A stretch of DNA of 10,400 nt from an uncultured Candidatus Methylacidiphilales bacterium (GTDB lineage: Bacteria > Verrucomicrobiota > Verrucomicrobiia > Methylacidiphilales > CALFVM01). The stretch spans positions 1 to 10,400 of the forward strand of contig CALFVM010000217.1 in the NCBI GenBank assembly GCA_937928665.1, read 5' to 3'. A model generated the notes under the pieces. The model was not told the origin of the DNA. It worked only from the letters and a program-made list of their open reading frames with translations, and ran no database searches. This document shows positions 1 through 5,825 of this stretch, piece after piece; within the stretch, counting starts at the first letter, position 1; every line of letters begins with the position of its first letter. The translations under genes were made by a program, and so were the position numbers.

Positions 1-518
1 AGGAGATGCAACCCAATGAATGGGTTATTCATTACTCCGGCCTGTTCTCTCCTCCGGAGTCAGGACGCTACCGGTTCGTCGGTTACGCCGACGATTTGAT
101 TCTCGTCCGGGTGAACAACCGACTTGTGCTCAACGGCAGCCGCCTTTCCTCGATCGATGCGGCCGCCTGGACGCCCGATCCCGACGGCGGTGCCAAATTC
201 AAAATCGGCAACAGCGAGCCCCTGCCCCGTTTCGGCCTGGTCTTTGGCAACTGGCTCGATCTCCAGCAGGGCCAGGTTTATCCGATCGAAATCCTGATCG
301 GGGAAAATCCGGGGGGTGAGTTCCAGGTCCTGCTCTTCATCGAGCAGCGGGGCCGACGTCACCGGACGATTGCACGCAGCCAACCGCCCGGACGTCCTAT
401 CCTTCCCCTTTTCCGCACGTCCCGCGAGGGAATCGACATCAAAATGGTGGACGAAGCGACCACTCCCGCCTTCGAAGACGGGCCGGACGCGCCGGTATTT
501 GCTCCGGTCGGGCGCTAA
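1..518 (+). CDS. PA14-like domain protein, 3' fragment
   Basis: This is the C-terminal part of a larger protein. The reading frame is open to the window edge (first complete codon at 3-5), so the ATG at 6-8 is probably internal. The AGGAG directly abutting that ATG leaves no spacing for a ribosome binding site. Residues 6-50 counted from that Met (WVIHYSGLF, then a YRFVGYADD block and VRVNNRLVL) look like the beta-sandwich core of a PA14 domain, a fold generally associated with carbohydrate binding in extracellular or surface proteins. A further strand-rich block follows (YPIEILIGENPGG, then FQVLLFIEQRG), and the tail is acidic and proline-rich. No catalytic motif or membrane segment is visible in this part. 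It ends with TAA at 516-518 and converges on the vWA gene. The function is not determined; the PA14 call rests on pattern similarity only. Confidence 0.7.
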   Translation, partial: EMQPNEWVIHYSGLFSPPESGRYRFVGYADDLILVRVNNRLVLNGSRLSSIDAAAWTPDPDGGAKFKIGNSEPLPRFGLVFGNWLDLQQGQVYPIEILIGENPGGEFQVLLFIEQRGRRHRTIARSQPPGRPILPLFRTSREGIDIKMVDEATTPAFEDGPDAPVFAPVGR

Positions 519-581
519 GTCATCGCCCGCCCCCAGGCCCTGCCGACCGTTTAATTCTTTGCACGCGGTTTTCCTGGCCGG
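519..581. other. Short convergent intergenic gap
   Basis: These 63 bases separate the stop codons of two converging genes. I see no strong stem followed by a T-run on either strand, so no intrinsic terminator is called here. Confidence 0.5.
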
Positions 582-2642
582 TTACTGTTTCAAGGTTTGA
601 GCCATCTCCGCCAGGCGGACAAATTCGCTCCGGTGGCCGTGGGGATCGTCGCCGCGGGCGTCACGGGCCAGGCGGATGACGGTGGGCCAATCGAGTTGCC
701 CGGCGTGGCTCGAGTCCCGCAAGAGCATACCAAACCCGGCCACGGCGGCGGCAAACCTGAAGTCGGGACCTGCTTGTTCAGCCGCCTTCGCCCGATCCTG
801 GACTGGCCGGGTCACAAGCTGGCTGGTGGTGGCTCCAGGTTGTTTGTAGCGGATTTTTAGAAAAAATAACTCGCCGCTTTTTTCCCCGGCAACAGGCCGG
901 ACCCAGTCCCGGAGCTTTTCGGTGAAGTAACGGGGCGAATCGATCGGGCGCACATTCGATTCGCCTCCGACTGGGACGATTTCGTAGAGCGCGGTGACGG
1001 TCTGGCCCGCGCCGACATCGCCAGCGTCCTTGGTGTCGTCGTTGAAGTCTTCCCGGTTGAGCAGACGGTTCTCGTAGCCGATCAGCCGATAGGCGGCGAC
1101 GCGGGCCGGGTTGAACTCGATCTGAAATTTCACGTCTTGGGCGACCGTGGCCAGGGTGCCCTCGAGTTGCTGGCCGAAAACCCGCTGGGCTTCGGCAAAC
1201 GTGTCGATATAGCCGTAGGTACCATTGCCTTCGTTGGAAAGTTTTTCCAGCCGGTCATCTTTCAGATTGCCCATGCCGAAACCAAAAATGCTGAGGTAAA
1301 TGCCTTCGTTGGCCCGCTGCCGAATGAGGCGGAGGAGCGCGGCGTGGTCGGTCACGCCGACGTTGAAATCGCCATCGGTGCAGAGGATGACGCGGTTAAC
1401 ACCGCCCTCGATCCGGTTTTCCCGGGCCACGCGGTAAGCCAGTTCTATGCCCGCCCCACCGTTGGTCGAGCCCCCGGCTTCCATGCGGTCGAGTGCGGCC
1501 AAAATGGTCGGACGGTCCGAGACCGGAGTGGAGGGCAGAGCGAGACCGGAAGCACCAGCGTAGGTGACGATGGCGACGCGGTCCCGGGCGTCGAGGTTCT
1601 GGGTCAGGGCGCGGAGGGAGCGGCGGACCAGGGGGAGACGGTTGGCGGGGCGCATGGAACCGGAGACATCGATGAGGAAGACCAGATTCATGGCCGGGCG
1701 CGGTTCGGGCAGCCCGCGGGCGCGGAGTCCGATCCGGGCGAGCCGGTGGGCCCGGTTCCACGGGGCGGTGGCGACTTCGACATCGATCCCGAAGGTTTCG
1801 CCCGGCTTCGGTTCGGGATAAGCGTAGGGGAAGTAGTTGATCAGTTCCTCGATTCGGACGGCGTCGGCTGGGGGCAAAGTCCCGGTCTGAAGGAAACGGC
1901 GGACGTTGGCATAGCTAGCAGTATCGACATCGGCGGAGAAGGTGGAGGTGGCCGATCCGGCATCGGCGATGATGCGGAAACCGGACTCGGTCAAGGCACT
2001 GTAGCTCTCGTGATCGGGCCACGTTTGCGTCTGCTCCAATCCGGGCCGTGGGCCACGCCAGACCCCTGAGTCCCGTTCGGTGCGCTCGCTGCTAAACTGC
2101 GGGCCGGTCATCGGCGCATCCGCACCACTCCTGGTCAAGGGCGGGTGACCTGATGCAATCTCCGGCAAGCCCGCACGGGCCTGCTCCTTCATGGTGACCG
2201 CCGCGCTTTCCGGCAAAACGTCAAGGAGGCGTTCGTCCGCGCCGGGGGCAGCCAGCGGTGGGGTGACGTTGGCGACGCCTTCAAGATCGTCAGATTCCCC
2301 TGCCGGTATGAAGGCCGGCACAGCCAGGATGACCGCGGTGGTCAGGGCCGCGCCGCTGAGCATCACCCACTGCCATCCCGAATGCCGTCGTGAACGCTTG
2401 GGCTCGGTTTGGCGGAGGGCGGCCAGGACAGCACGGCGGCGCCCAGGGTCCAGGGAAGGTGCTTGGCTTCGTTCGGCGTCCAGCACGGACTGAATGGCAT
2501 CAAGGTCGGCTTGCCATGTTTCGAGCAGGGCCCGGGTGGCAGGATTGTCCCGCGCTTCCTGCTCCAGCGCGGCGCGTTCGGCCGAATCCAGGTCACCGGT
2601 CAGGTAGGCGGTCAGGCGGGGGTCGTCTTCGTGGAGTTTCAT
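582..2642 (-). CDS. Membrane-anchored YfbK-like vWA protein with anti-sigma-like N-terminus
   Basis: A 686-residue protein with the architecture of the YfbK/vWA-DUF3520 family. Residues 1-55 form an acidic helical segment (DDPRLTAYLTGDLD, then an AERAALEQEA stretch) resembling the start of zinc-less anti-sigma domains; it contains no Cys. One hydrophobic segment at about 91-112 is the likely single membrane span. A low-complexity linker follows to about 230. The YfbK N-terminal domain lies at about 232-310 (FSADVDTASYANVRRFL, EELINYFPY). The vWA domain lies at about 316-490, with a complete metal-ion-dependent adhesion site: DVSGS at 325-329, Thr393 in GGSTNGG, and Asp423 in CTDGD. The DUF3520-like C-terminal region runs from about 500 to the end. 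The start codon overlaps the sigma-factor stop as ATGA, which indicates translational coupling. I infer that it controls the neighbouring sigma factor from the membrane, with the vWA part outside the cytoplasm. The ligand is unknown. Confidence 0.88.
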   Translation of the reverse strand: MKLHEDDPRLTAYLTGDLDSAERAALEQEARDNPATRALLETWQADLDAIQSVLDAERSQAPSLDPGRRRAVLAALRQTEPKRSRRHSGWQWVMLSGAALTTAVILAVPAFIPAGESDDLEGVANVTPPLAAPGADERLLDVLPESAAVTMKEQARAGLPEIASGHPPLTRSGADAPMTGPQFSSERTERDSGVWRGPRPGLEQTQTWPDHESYSALTESGFRIIADAGSATSTFSADVDTASYANVRRFLQTGTLPPADAVRIEELINYFPYAYPEPKPGETFGIDVEVATAPWNRAHRLARIGLRARGLPEPRPAMNLVFLIDVSGSMRPANRLPLVRRSLRALTQNLDARDRVAIVTYAGASGLALPSTPVSDRPTILAALDRMEAGGSTNGGAGIELAYRVARENRIEGGVNRVILCTDGDFNVGVTDHAALLRLIRQRANEGIYLSIFGFGMGNLKDDRLEKLSNEGNGTYGYIDTFAEAQRVFGQQLEGTLATVAQDVKFQIEFNPARVAAYRLIGYENRLLNREDFNDDTKDAGDVGAGQTVTALYEIVPVGGESNVRPIDSPRYFTEKLRDWVRPVAGEKSGELFFLKIRYKQPGATTSQLVTRPVQDRAKAAEQAGPDFRFAAAVAGFGMLLRDSSHAGQLDWPTVIRLARDARGDDPHGHRSEFVRLAEMAQTLKQ

Positions 2643-3190
2643 GGTTCGATCAGTTCCTTCCAGGCTGCCGGGGCGGAGCGGCTGCGGAGGCGGGTGCGCA
2701 TCCGTTTGACAGCCTGGTGAAGGTGGACGCCGACAAGATTGGTTGTCAGTCCGGTGAGGTCGGCGATCTCCCGGTAGCTCATTCCATGCAAAAACTTGAG
2801 CCGGACCAACTCCCGCTGCTGCTGCGTGAGATCGGCCAGGAGTTCATCCATCACGGTTTGCCGCCCTTCCGCGTCAAGTGCCCCGCCCGGCTCCGTGGCG
2901 GGAGCCGGAGGATCGTTGGTTTCGTCCAATGGGGTTTCGCACCGACGGTGCCGGGCGCGGTGCAGGTCGATGATTCGGTTGCGGCAGACGCGATAAAGCC
3001 AGGGGCCGGGCGGGTCACCGACCCGGGCCGGATCTTGCTGGCAGAGTTTGAGAAAGGCCTCCTGGGCCACATCGCGGGCCGTTTCCCAATCCCCGGCCAG
3101 CGATTTCGCGTAGGCGATCAGCGGGGATTCATAGCGGTCGAAGGCGTCCTTGAGCCAAAGGTTCCGGTCAGCGATGGGAGACGAATTCAT
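2639..3190 (-). CDS. ECF-type RNA polymerase sigma factor
   Basis: A 183-residue sigma-70 family factor of extracytoplasmic-function type, which directs RNA polymerase to a specific promoter set. Region 2 spans about 17-84: DVAQEAFLKL at 40-49 corresponds to the core-binding region 2.2, and WLYRVCRNRIIDLHRARHRR at 64-83 to the -10 recognition part. Region 4 spans about 113-168, with a helix-turn-helix at about 136-160 (MSYREIADLTGL, then HLHQAVKRM). Regions 1 and 3 are absent, as is usual for ECF factors. The frame could extend to 3295, but the ATG at 3190 is preferred: it has GGAGG nine bases upstream (3200-3204) and removes a basic, non-homologous extension. The stop overlaps the ATG of the vWA gene by four bases, so the pair is one operon and probably a sigma/anti-sigma unit. 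The promoter targets cannot be read from this window. Confidence 0.92.
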   Translation of the reverse strand: MNSSPIADRNLWLKDAFDRYESPLIAYAKSLAGDWETARDVAQEAFLKLCQQDPARVGDPPGPWLYRVCRNRIIDLHRARHRRCETPLDETNDPPAPATEPGGALDAEGRQTVMDELLADLTQQQRELVRLKFLHGMSYREIADLTGLTTNLVGVHLHQAVKRMRTRLRSRSAPAAWKELIEP

Positions 3191-3338
3191 GCGGGCGTTC
3201 CTCCACCTTAACGCCCGGCGGGGTGGTTTCTTAATCGGTTTCTGAAAAAATGTTGTGGGCGGGCGCACCCGACTGGGGGACTGTCCACGGAGCACCCCCG
3301 GGAGTGTCTCGGCTTGCCCGTTTCATGCCTCTGCCAGC
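3191..3338. other. Intergenic leader between arsR-type gene and sigma gene
   Basis: This 148-bp gap must hold the sigma-operon promoter unless that operon is read through from the upstream regulator. Read on the minus strand it contains an imperfect 5-bp stem (GGGTG, loop, CGCCC, with one G-U pair; 3270-3257). A T6 run (3250-3245) follows six bases later, making a weak terminator candidate for the upstream regulator gene. I could not identify a convincing sigma-70 or ECF promoter pair. Confidence 0.3.
3192..3217 (-). promoter_or_regulatory. Hairpin presenting the sigma-factor Shine-Dalgarno
   Basis: On the minus strand, CGGGCGTT (3217-3210) and AACGCCCG (3199-3192) form a perfect 8-bp stem with a 10-base loop, AAGGTGGAGG, that contains the Shine-Dalgarno GGAGG. 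The stem ends one base before the sigma-factor ATG. The CCACC at 3226-3222 could instead pair with the GGTGG at 3207-3203 in the loop, giving a competing fold that would mask the ribosome binding site. The pairing is visible directly; translational control is inference. Confidence 0.5.
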
Positions 3339-3725
3339 TCAGCCTGTCAGTCTGCTGTATTGCCGGACTGCTTCCTGCCGCACCCGCGCACACATCAGCT
3401 TGCAAAGCTGCTGCACCAGGGGATCGGAAATTTTATAAAAAACACTGGCTCCCTCGCGGCGACGCTCCAGGAAGCCGACGGTTTGCAGAATCCCCAGGTG
3501 CTTCGACGCGGTGCCCTGCCTCAGACCCGTCTTGACCACCAGCTCGCCCACGGAAGCTTCCCCTTCCATCAGAGCGCGCAGCAGATAAAGCCGGGGCGGC
3601 TCCGACAACACTGCGAACAAACGCGCCGCTTCTTCAATTTGACCATCCGTCATGGGCGGATCGGTCAAGTGCCCTGCCTCCAATCCGACAGCCCCGGACC
3701 GATTGCGATTATTTTTGTTTGTCAT
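3339..3725 (-). CDS. ArsR-family winged-helix repressor, probable sulfur-responsive regulator
   Basis: A 128-residue ArsR/SmtB-type DNA-binding protein. The dimerisation helix and helix-turn-helix cover about 29-80 (ARLFAVLSEPPRLYLLRAL, SVGELVVKTGLRQGTASKHLGIL). The wing is at about 84-97 (GFLERRREGASVFY) and the last helix at about 101-123. It is transcribed divergently from the rhodanese/MBL/TauE operon, the same arrangement as BigR and YgaV regulators of sulfide detoxification, so it probably represses that operon. The paired sensing cysteines of BigR, SqrR and YgaV are not conserved: Arg50 stands where the first would be. Cys108 and Cys112 lie one helical turn apart in the final helix. 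The start is uncertain. The ATG at 3725 lies about five bases from a predicted transcription start and has no Shine-Dalgarno; Met25 (3653) would give a more typical 104 residues. Confidence 0.88.
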   Translation of the reverse strand: MTNKNNRNRSGAVGLEAGHLTDPPMTDGQIEEAARLFAVLSEPPRLYLLRALMEGEASVGELVVKTGLRQGTASKHLGILQTVGFLERRREGASVFYKISDPLVQQLCKLMCARVRQEAVRQYSRLTG

Positions 3726-3749
3726 ATCGTGATATCGTAATAGTATGAT
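3719..3749 (+). promoter_or_regulatory. Candidate promoter of the sulfur operon
   Basis: TTGTCA (3719-3724) matches the sigma-70 -35 box at five of six bases and TATGAT (3744-3749) matches the -10 box at five of six. The spacer is 19 bases, slightly long. TAGTAT at 3741-3746 with a 16-base spacer is an alternative -10. The inverted repeat at 3724-3735 falls in the spacer, a classic position for repression. Confidence 0.4.
3724..3735. promoter_or_regulatory. Candidate ArsR-family operator
   Basis: ATATC-GT-GATAT is a perfect 5-bp inverted repeat with a 2-bp spacer, overlapping the regulator's upstream ATG. The second half extends into GATATC at 3731-3736 and a second ATATCGT copy (3732-3738), so ATATCGT is repeated at an 8-bp period. 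Its place between divergent genes, inside the predicted operon promoter, fits a site for the neighbouring ArsR protein. Binding is inferred, not shown. Confidence 0.5.
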
Positions 3750-3766
3750 GACATCCTTCTTGGCAA
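3737..3766 (-). promoter_or_regulatory. Candidate promoter of the ArsR-family gene
   Basis: On the minus strand, TTGCCA (3766-3761) and TATTAC (3742-3737) are separated by 18 bases. Transcription would begin near 3730, over the operator, which would allow autorepression. It would also make an ATG at 3725 almost leaderless, or else favour the internal start at 3653. Confidence 0.3.
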
Positions 3767-3797
3767 CCTCAACTCAATTAACCTGATTGATTCTCTC

Positions 3798-4349
3798 ATG
3801 AAAACCATCACCCCTTCCCAATTAAAACAGCGTCTGGCCGACGTCGCCCTGCTGGATGTGCGGACCCCGGCCGAGTTTGAAGAGATCCATATCCCGGGTT
3901 CCCGCCTGCTCCCCTTGCACGAGTGGGACGAGACCAAGGTGAAAGATGTGGCGGCCCAGTCCAAGGAATGGGTGCTGGTCTGCCGTTCGGGCAACCGGGC
4001 CAGCCAGGCCGGTCAAAAACTGGCGGTGGCCGGAGCCGATAACTTCCTGGTGCTGGAGGGAGGGGTCACGGCTTGGGAAGCCGCCGGAGGCGAGGTTAAC
4101 CGGGGCCAGAAAAGCATTTCGATTGAACGCCAGGTCCGGATGGCCGCCGGAGCTTTGGTGCTTAGCGGAGTTCTGTTAGGTTATTTCTTCAATCCGTGGT
4201 TTCTGCTGCTCAGCGGGTTTGTCGGCGGCGGCCTGATTTTCGCCGGGGTGACGGACTGGTGCGGCATGGGGCTGCTCCTAGCACGCATGCCGTGGAACAA
4301 TCGGTCGCGGTCCTGTTGTGGTGGCCCCGACACGTCCTGTGCGCGGTAA
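3798..4349 (+). CDS. YgaP-like membrane rhodanese (sulfurtransferase)
   Basis: A 183-residue protein with an N-terminal single rhodanese domain (about 1-105) and a C-terminal DUF2892-type membrane part. The rhodanese active loop is CRSGNRA, with catalytic Cys62, which would carry a persulfide. LLDVRTPAEFEEIHIPGS (18-35) is the conserved rhodanese start. After residue 108 comes ISIERQVRMAAG, then two hydrophobic helices at about 115-133 and 136-152, then WCGMGLLLARMPWN, the signature of the YgaP type. The protein is therefore tethered to the inner membrane with the rhodanese probably in the cytoplasm. The tail has three extra cysteines (173, 174 and 181), plus Cys155. It is the first gene of the operon. 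No clear Shine-Dalgarno precedes the ATG. It probably passes persulfide sulfur to the next enzyme. Confidence 0.9.
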   Translation: MKTITPSQLKQRLADVALLDVRTPAEFEEIHIPGSRLLPLHEWDETKVKDVAAQSKEWVLVCRSGNRASQAGQKLAVAGADNFLVLEGGVTAWEAAGGEVNRGQKSISIERQVRMAAGALVLSGVLLGYFFNPWFLLLSGFVGGGLIFAGVTDWCGMGLLLARMPWNNRSRSCCGGPDTSCAR

Positions 4350-4370
4350 ATTTTTGAAGGTTTTGCCTGC

Positions 4371-4374
4371 GGAG
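4371..4374 (+). promoter_or_regulatory. Ribosome binding site of the MBL-rhodanese gene
   Basis: GGAG lies eight bases before the ATG at 4383, in the 33-base gap after the rhodanese gene. It supports that start and is the clearest Shine-Dalgarno within the sulfur operon. Confidence 0.55.
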
Positions 4375-4382
4375 ACCCCACC

Positions 4383-5819
4383 ATGTTTTTGCGCCAAATT
4401 TTTGATCCCTATCTAGCTCAATACGCCTATCTCATCGGCTGCCAGCGCACGGGCGAAGCCATCGTCATCGATCCGGAGCGAGATCTCGAACCATACCTCA
4501 CGCTGGCCGCAGCCAACAACCTGCGGATCACGGCGGTGGCGGAGACCCACATCCACGCCGATTTTGTCAGCGGGGCGCAGGAATTGGCCGCTGATTCGCA
4601 GATCCAGCTCTACGTCTCGGGGGAAGGAGCGCCGGAGTGGACTTCGCGCTGGGCGGAAGGCCGCCCGAACACCACCATCCTGCGGGACGGTTCCACGTTC
4701 CGGGTGGGGAACATCGTGCTGCAGGCAATCCATACGCCGGGCCACACTCCGGAGCATCTCAGCTATGTCATTACCGACGAGGGCGGCGGTGCGGATGCCC
4801 CGCTGGCTCTGGTGACGGGTGATTTTCTCTTTGTCGGGGACGTGGGACGTCCCGACCTGCTGGAATCAGCCGCCGGACAAGTTGGCGTGATGGAACCTTC
4901 GGCCCGGATCCTCCAGGAAGCACTGGCGCGGGCCTTGACCCGCTGGGACGACTTCGTGCAGGTGCTTCCCGCCCACGGAGCAGGGAGCGCATGCGGCAAA
5001 GCGTTGGGTGCCGTTCCCACAAGCACGTTGGGTTACGAACGCCGGTTCAACCGACCCTTCCGCCAAGCGATCGGGAACCCTGAGGGCTTTGTTCAGGAAA
5101 TCCTGCGCGGCCAACCGGAGCCCCCGCTTTACTTTGCCACGATGAAACGGGTCAATCGGGATGGCGTGCGCGTGACCGGCGGGCGGCCCGCTTCGCTGCA
5201 CCTGGACTTCGCGACGGCGACGCACTTGGTCGCTGACAACGCGGTGGCCGTCCTGGACACCCGGGACAGCCGGGAAGATTTCAGTGCAGAGCATCTGCCG
5301 CGGGCCCTGCATGTTCCCCTGCATGGACCGTTCTTCAGTGCCGGAGCCGGATCTTACGTTGAAGAATCACAGCCCATTTTACTGGTGTCTCCCTCCGCCG
5401 AGGACGCGGAGTTGGCCGCCACGCAGTTGTATCGCATCGGTCTGGACGGCTGCCGCGGTTGGATCACGCTGGAAGAGTGGAAAGCGGGCGGAGGGGCAGT
5501 GACACGCTCCGCACGGGTGCCCTTCCCGGCGTTTGACTCCGCCATGGCCCAAAGGGAGGGCCTCATCCTGGATGTGCGAACGGGTGCGGAGTTTGCCGAA
5601 GGCCATCTGGAGGGCGCTCTCTCGATTCCCTACACCCGGCTGCGCCCGCGACTGGCCGAAGTTCCTCGCGGGAAAACCATCTTCGTGCATTGCGGCAGCG
5701 GGAAACGGGCCGCACTGGCGGCATCCTTTTTGGTGGCGCACGGCTTTGATGCCGTTCACGTCGATGGAGTTTGTGAAGCGTGCGAACGCATTGCGCAGGC
5801 CCAAGGCGTCGCCCACTAA
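4383..5819 (+). CDS. ETHE1-like MBL-fold protein with two rhodanese domains (probable persulfide dioxygenase)
   Basis: A 478-residue three-domain protein. The metallo-beta-lactamase fold (about 1-240) carries ETHE1-type ligands: His56 in ETHIHADF, His121 in HTPGHTPEH, Asp147 in TGDFLFVGDVGRPDLL, and His198 in LPAHGAGSACG. In ETHE1 enzymes two His and one Asp hold a mononuclear iron that oxidises glutathione persulfide to sulfite. Phe61 replaces the last His of the usual HxHxDH, which is not an iron ligand in ETHE1. The first rhodanese domain (about 272-365) has SPSAED where the catalytic Cys loop should be, so it is predicted inactive. The second (about 380-470) keeps Cys437 in HCGSGKRA. Such fusions couple thiosulfate or persulfide transfer to oxidation; the BigR-controlled Blh protein is a known relative. 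It lies between the membrane rhodanese and the exporter, which follows after six bases. The substrate is inferred from the family. Confidence 0.9.
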   Translation: MFLRQIFDPYLAQYAYLIGCQRTGEAIVIDPERDLEPYLTLAAANNLRITAVAETHIHADFVSGAQELAADSQIQLYVSGEGAPEWTSRWAEGRPNTTILRDGSTFRVGNIVLQAIHTPGHTPEHLSYVITDEGGGADAPLALVTGDFLFVGDVGRPDLLESAAGQVGVMEPSARILQEALARALTRWDDFVQVLPAHGAGSACGKALGAVPTSTLGYERRFNRPFRQAIGNPEGFVQEILRGQPEPPLYFATMKRVNRDGVRVTGGRPASLHLDFATATHLVADNAVAVLDTRDSREDFSAEHLPRALHVPLHGPFFSAGAGSYVEESQPILLVSPSAEDAELAATQLYRIGLDGCRGWITLEEWKAGGGAVTRSARVPFPAFDSAMAQREGLILDVRTGAEFAEGHLEGALSIPYTRLRPRLAEVPRGKTIFVHCGSGKRAALAASFLVAHGFDAVHVDGVCEACERIAQAQGVAH

Positions 5820-5825
5820 ATCCGT

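Noticed and set aside
1137..2069. 310-codon open frame on the plus strand opposite the vWA gene
   Set aside because: Antisense shadow of a well-supported coding frame in GC-rich DNA; its translation is Gly/Asp/Val-rich with no family resemblance.
2390..3211. 273-codon plus-strand frame opposite the sigma factor gene
   Set aside because: Shadow of the sigma and vWA coding frames, which have clear family motifs.
3191..3295. 35-residue N-terminal extension of the sigma factor
   Set aside because: Basic and proline-rich with no sigma-factor similarity; the internal ATG at 3190 has a good Shine-Dalgarno.
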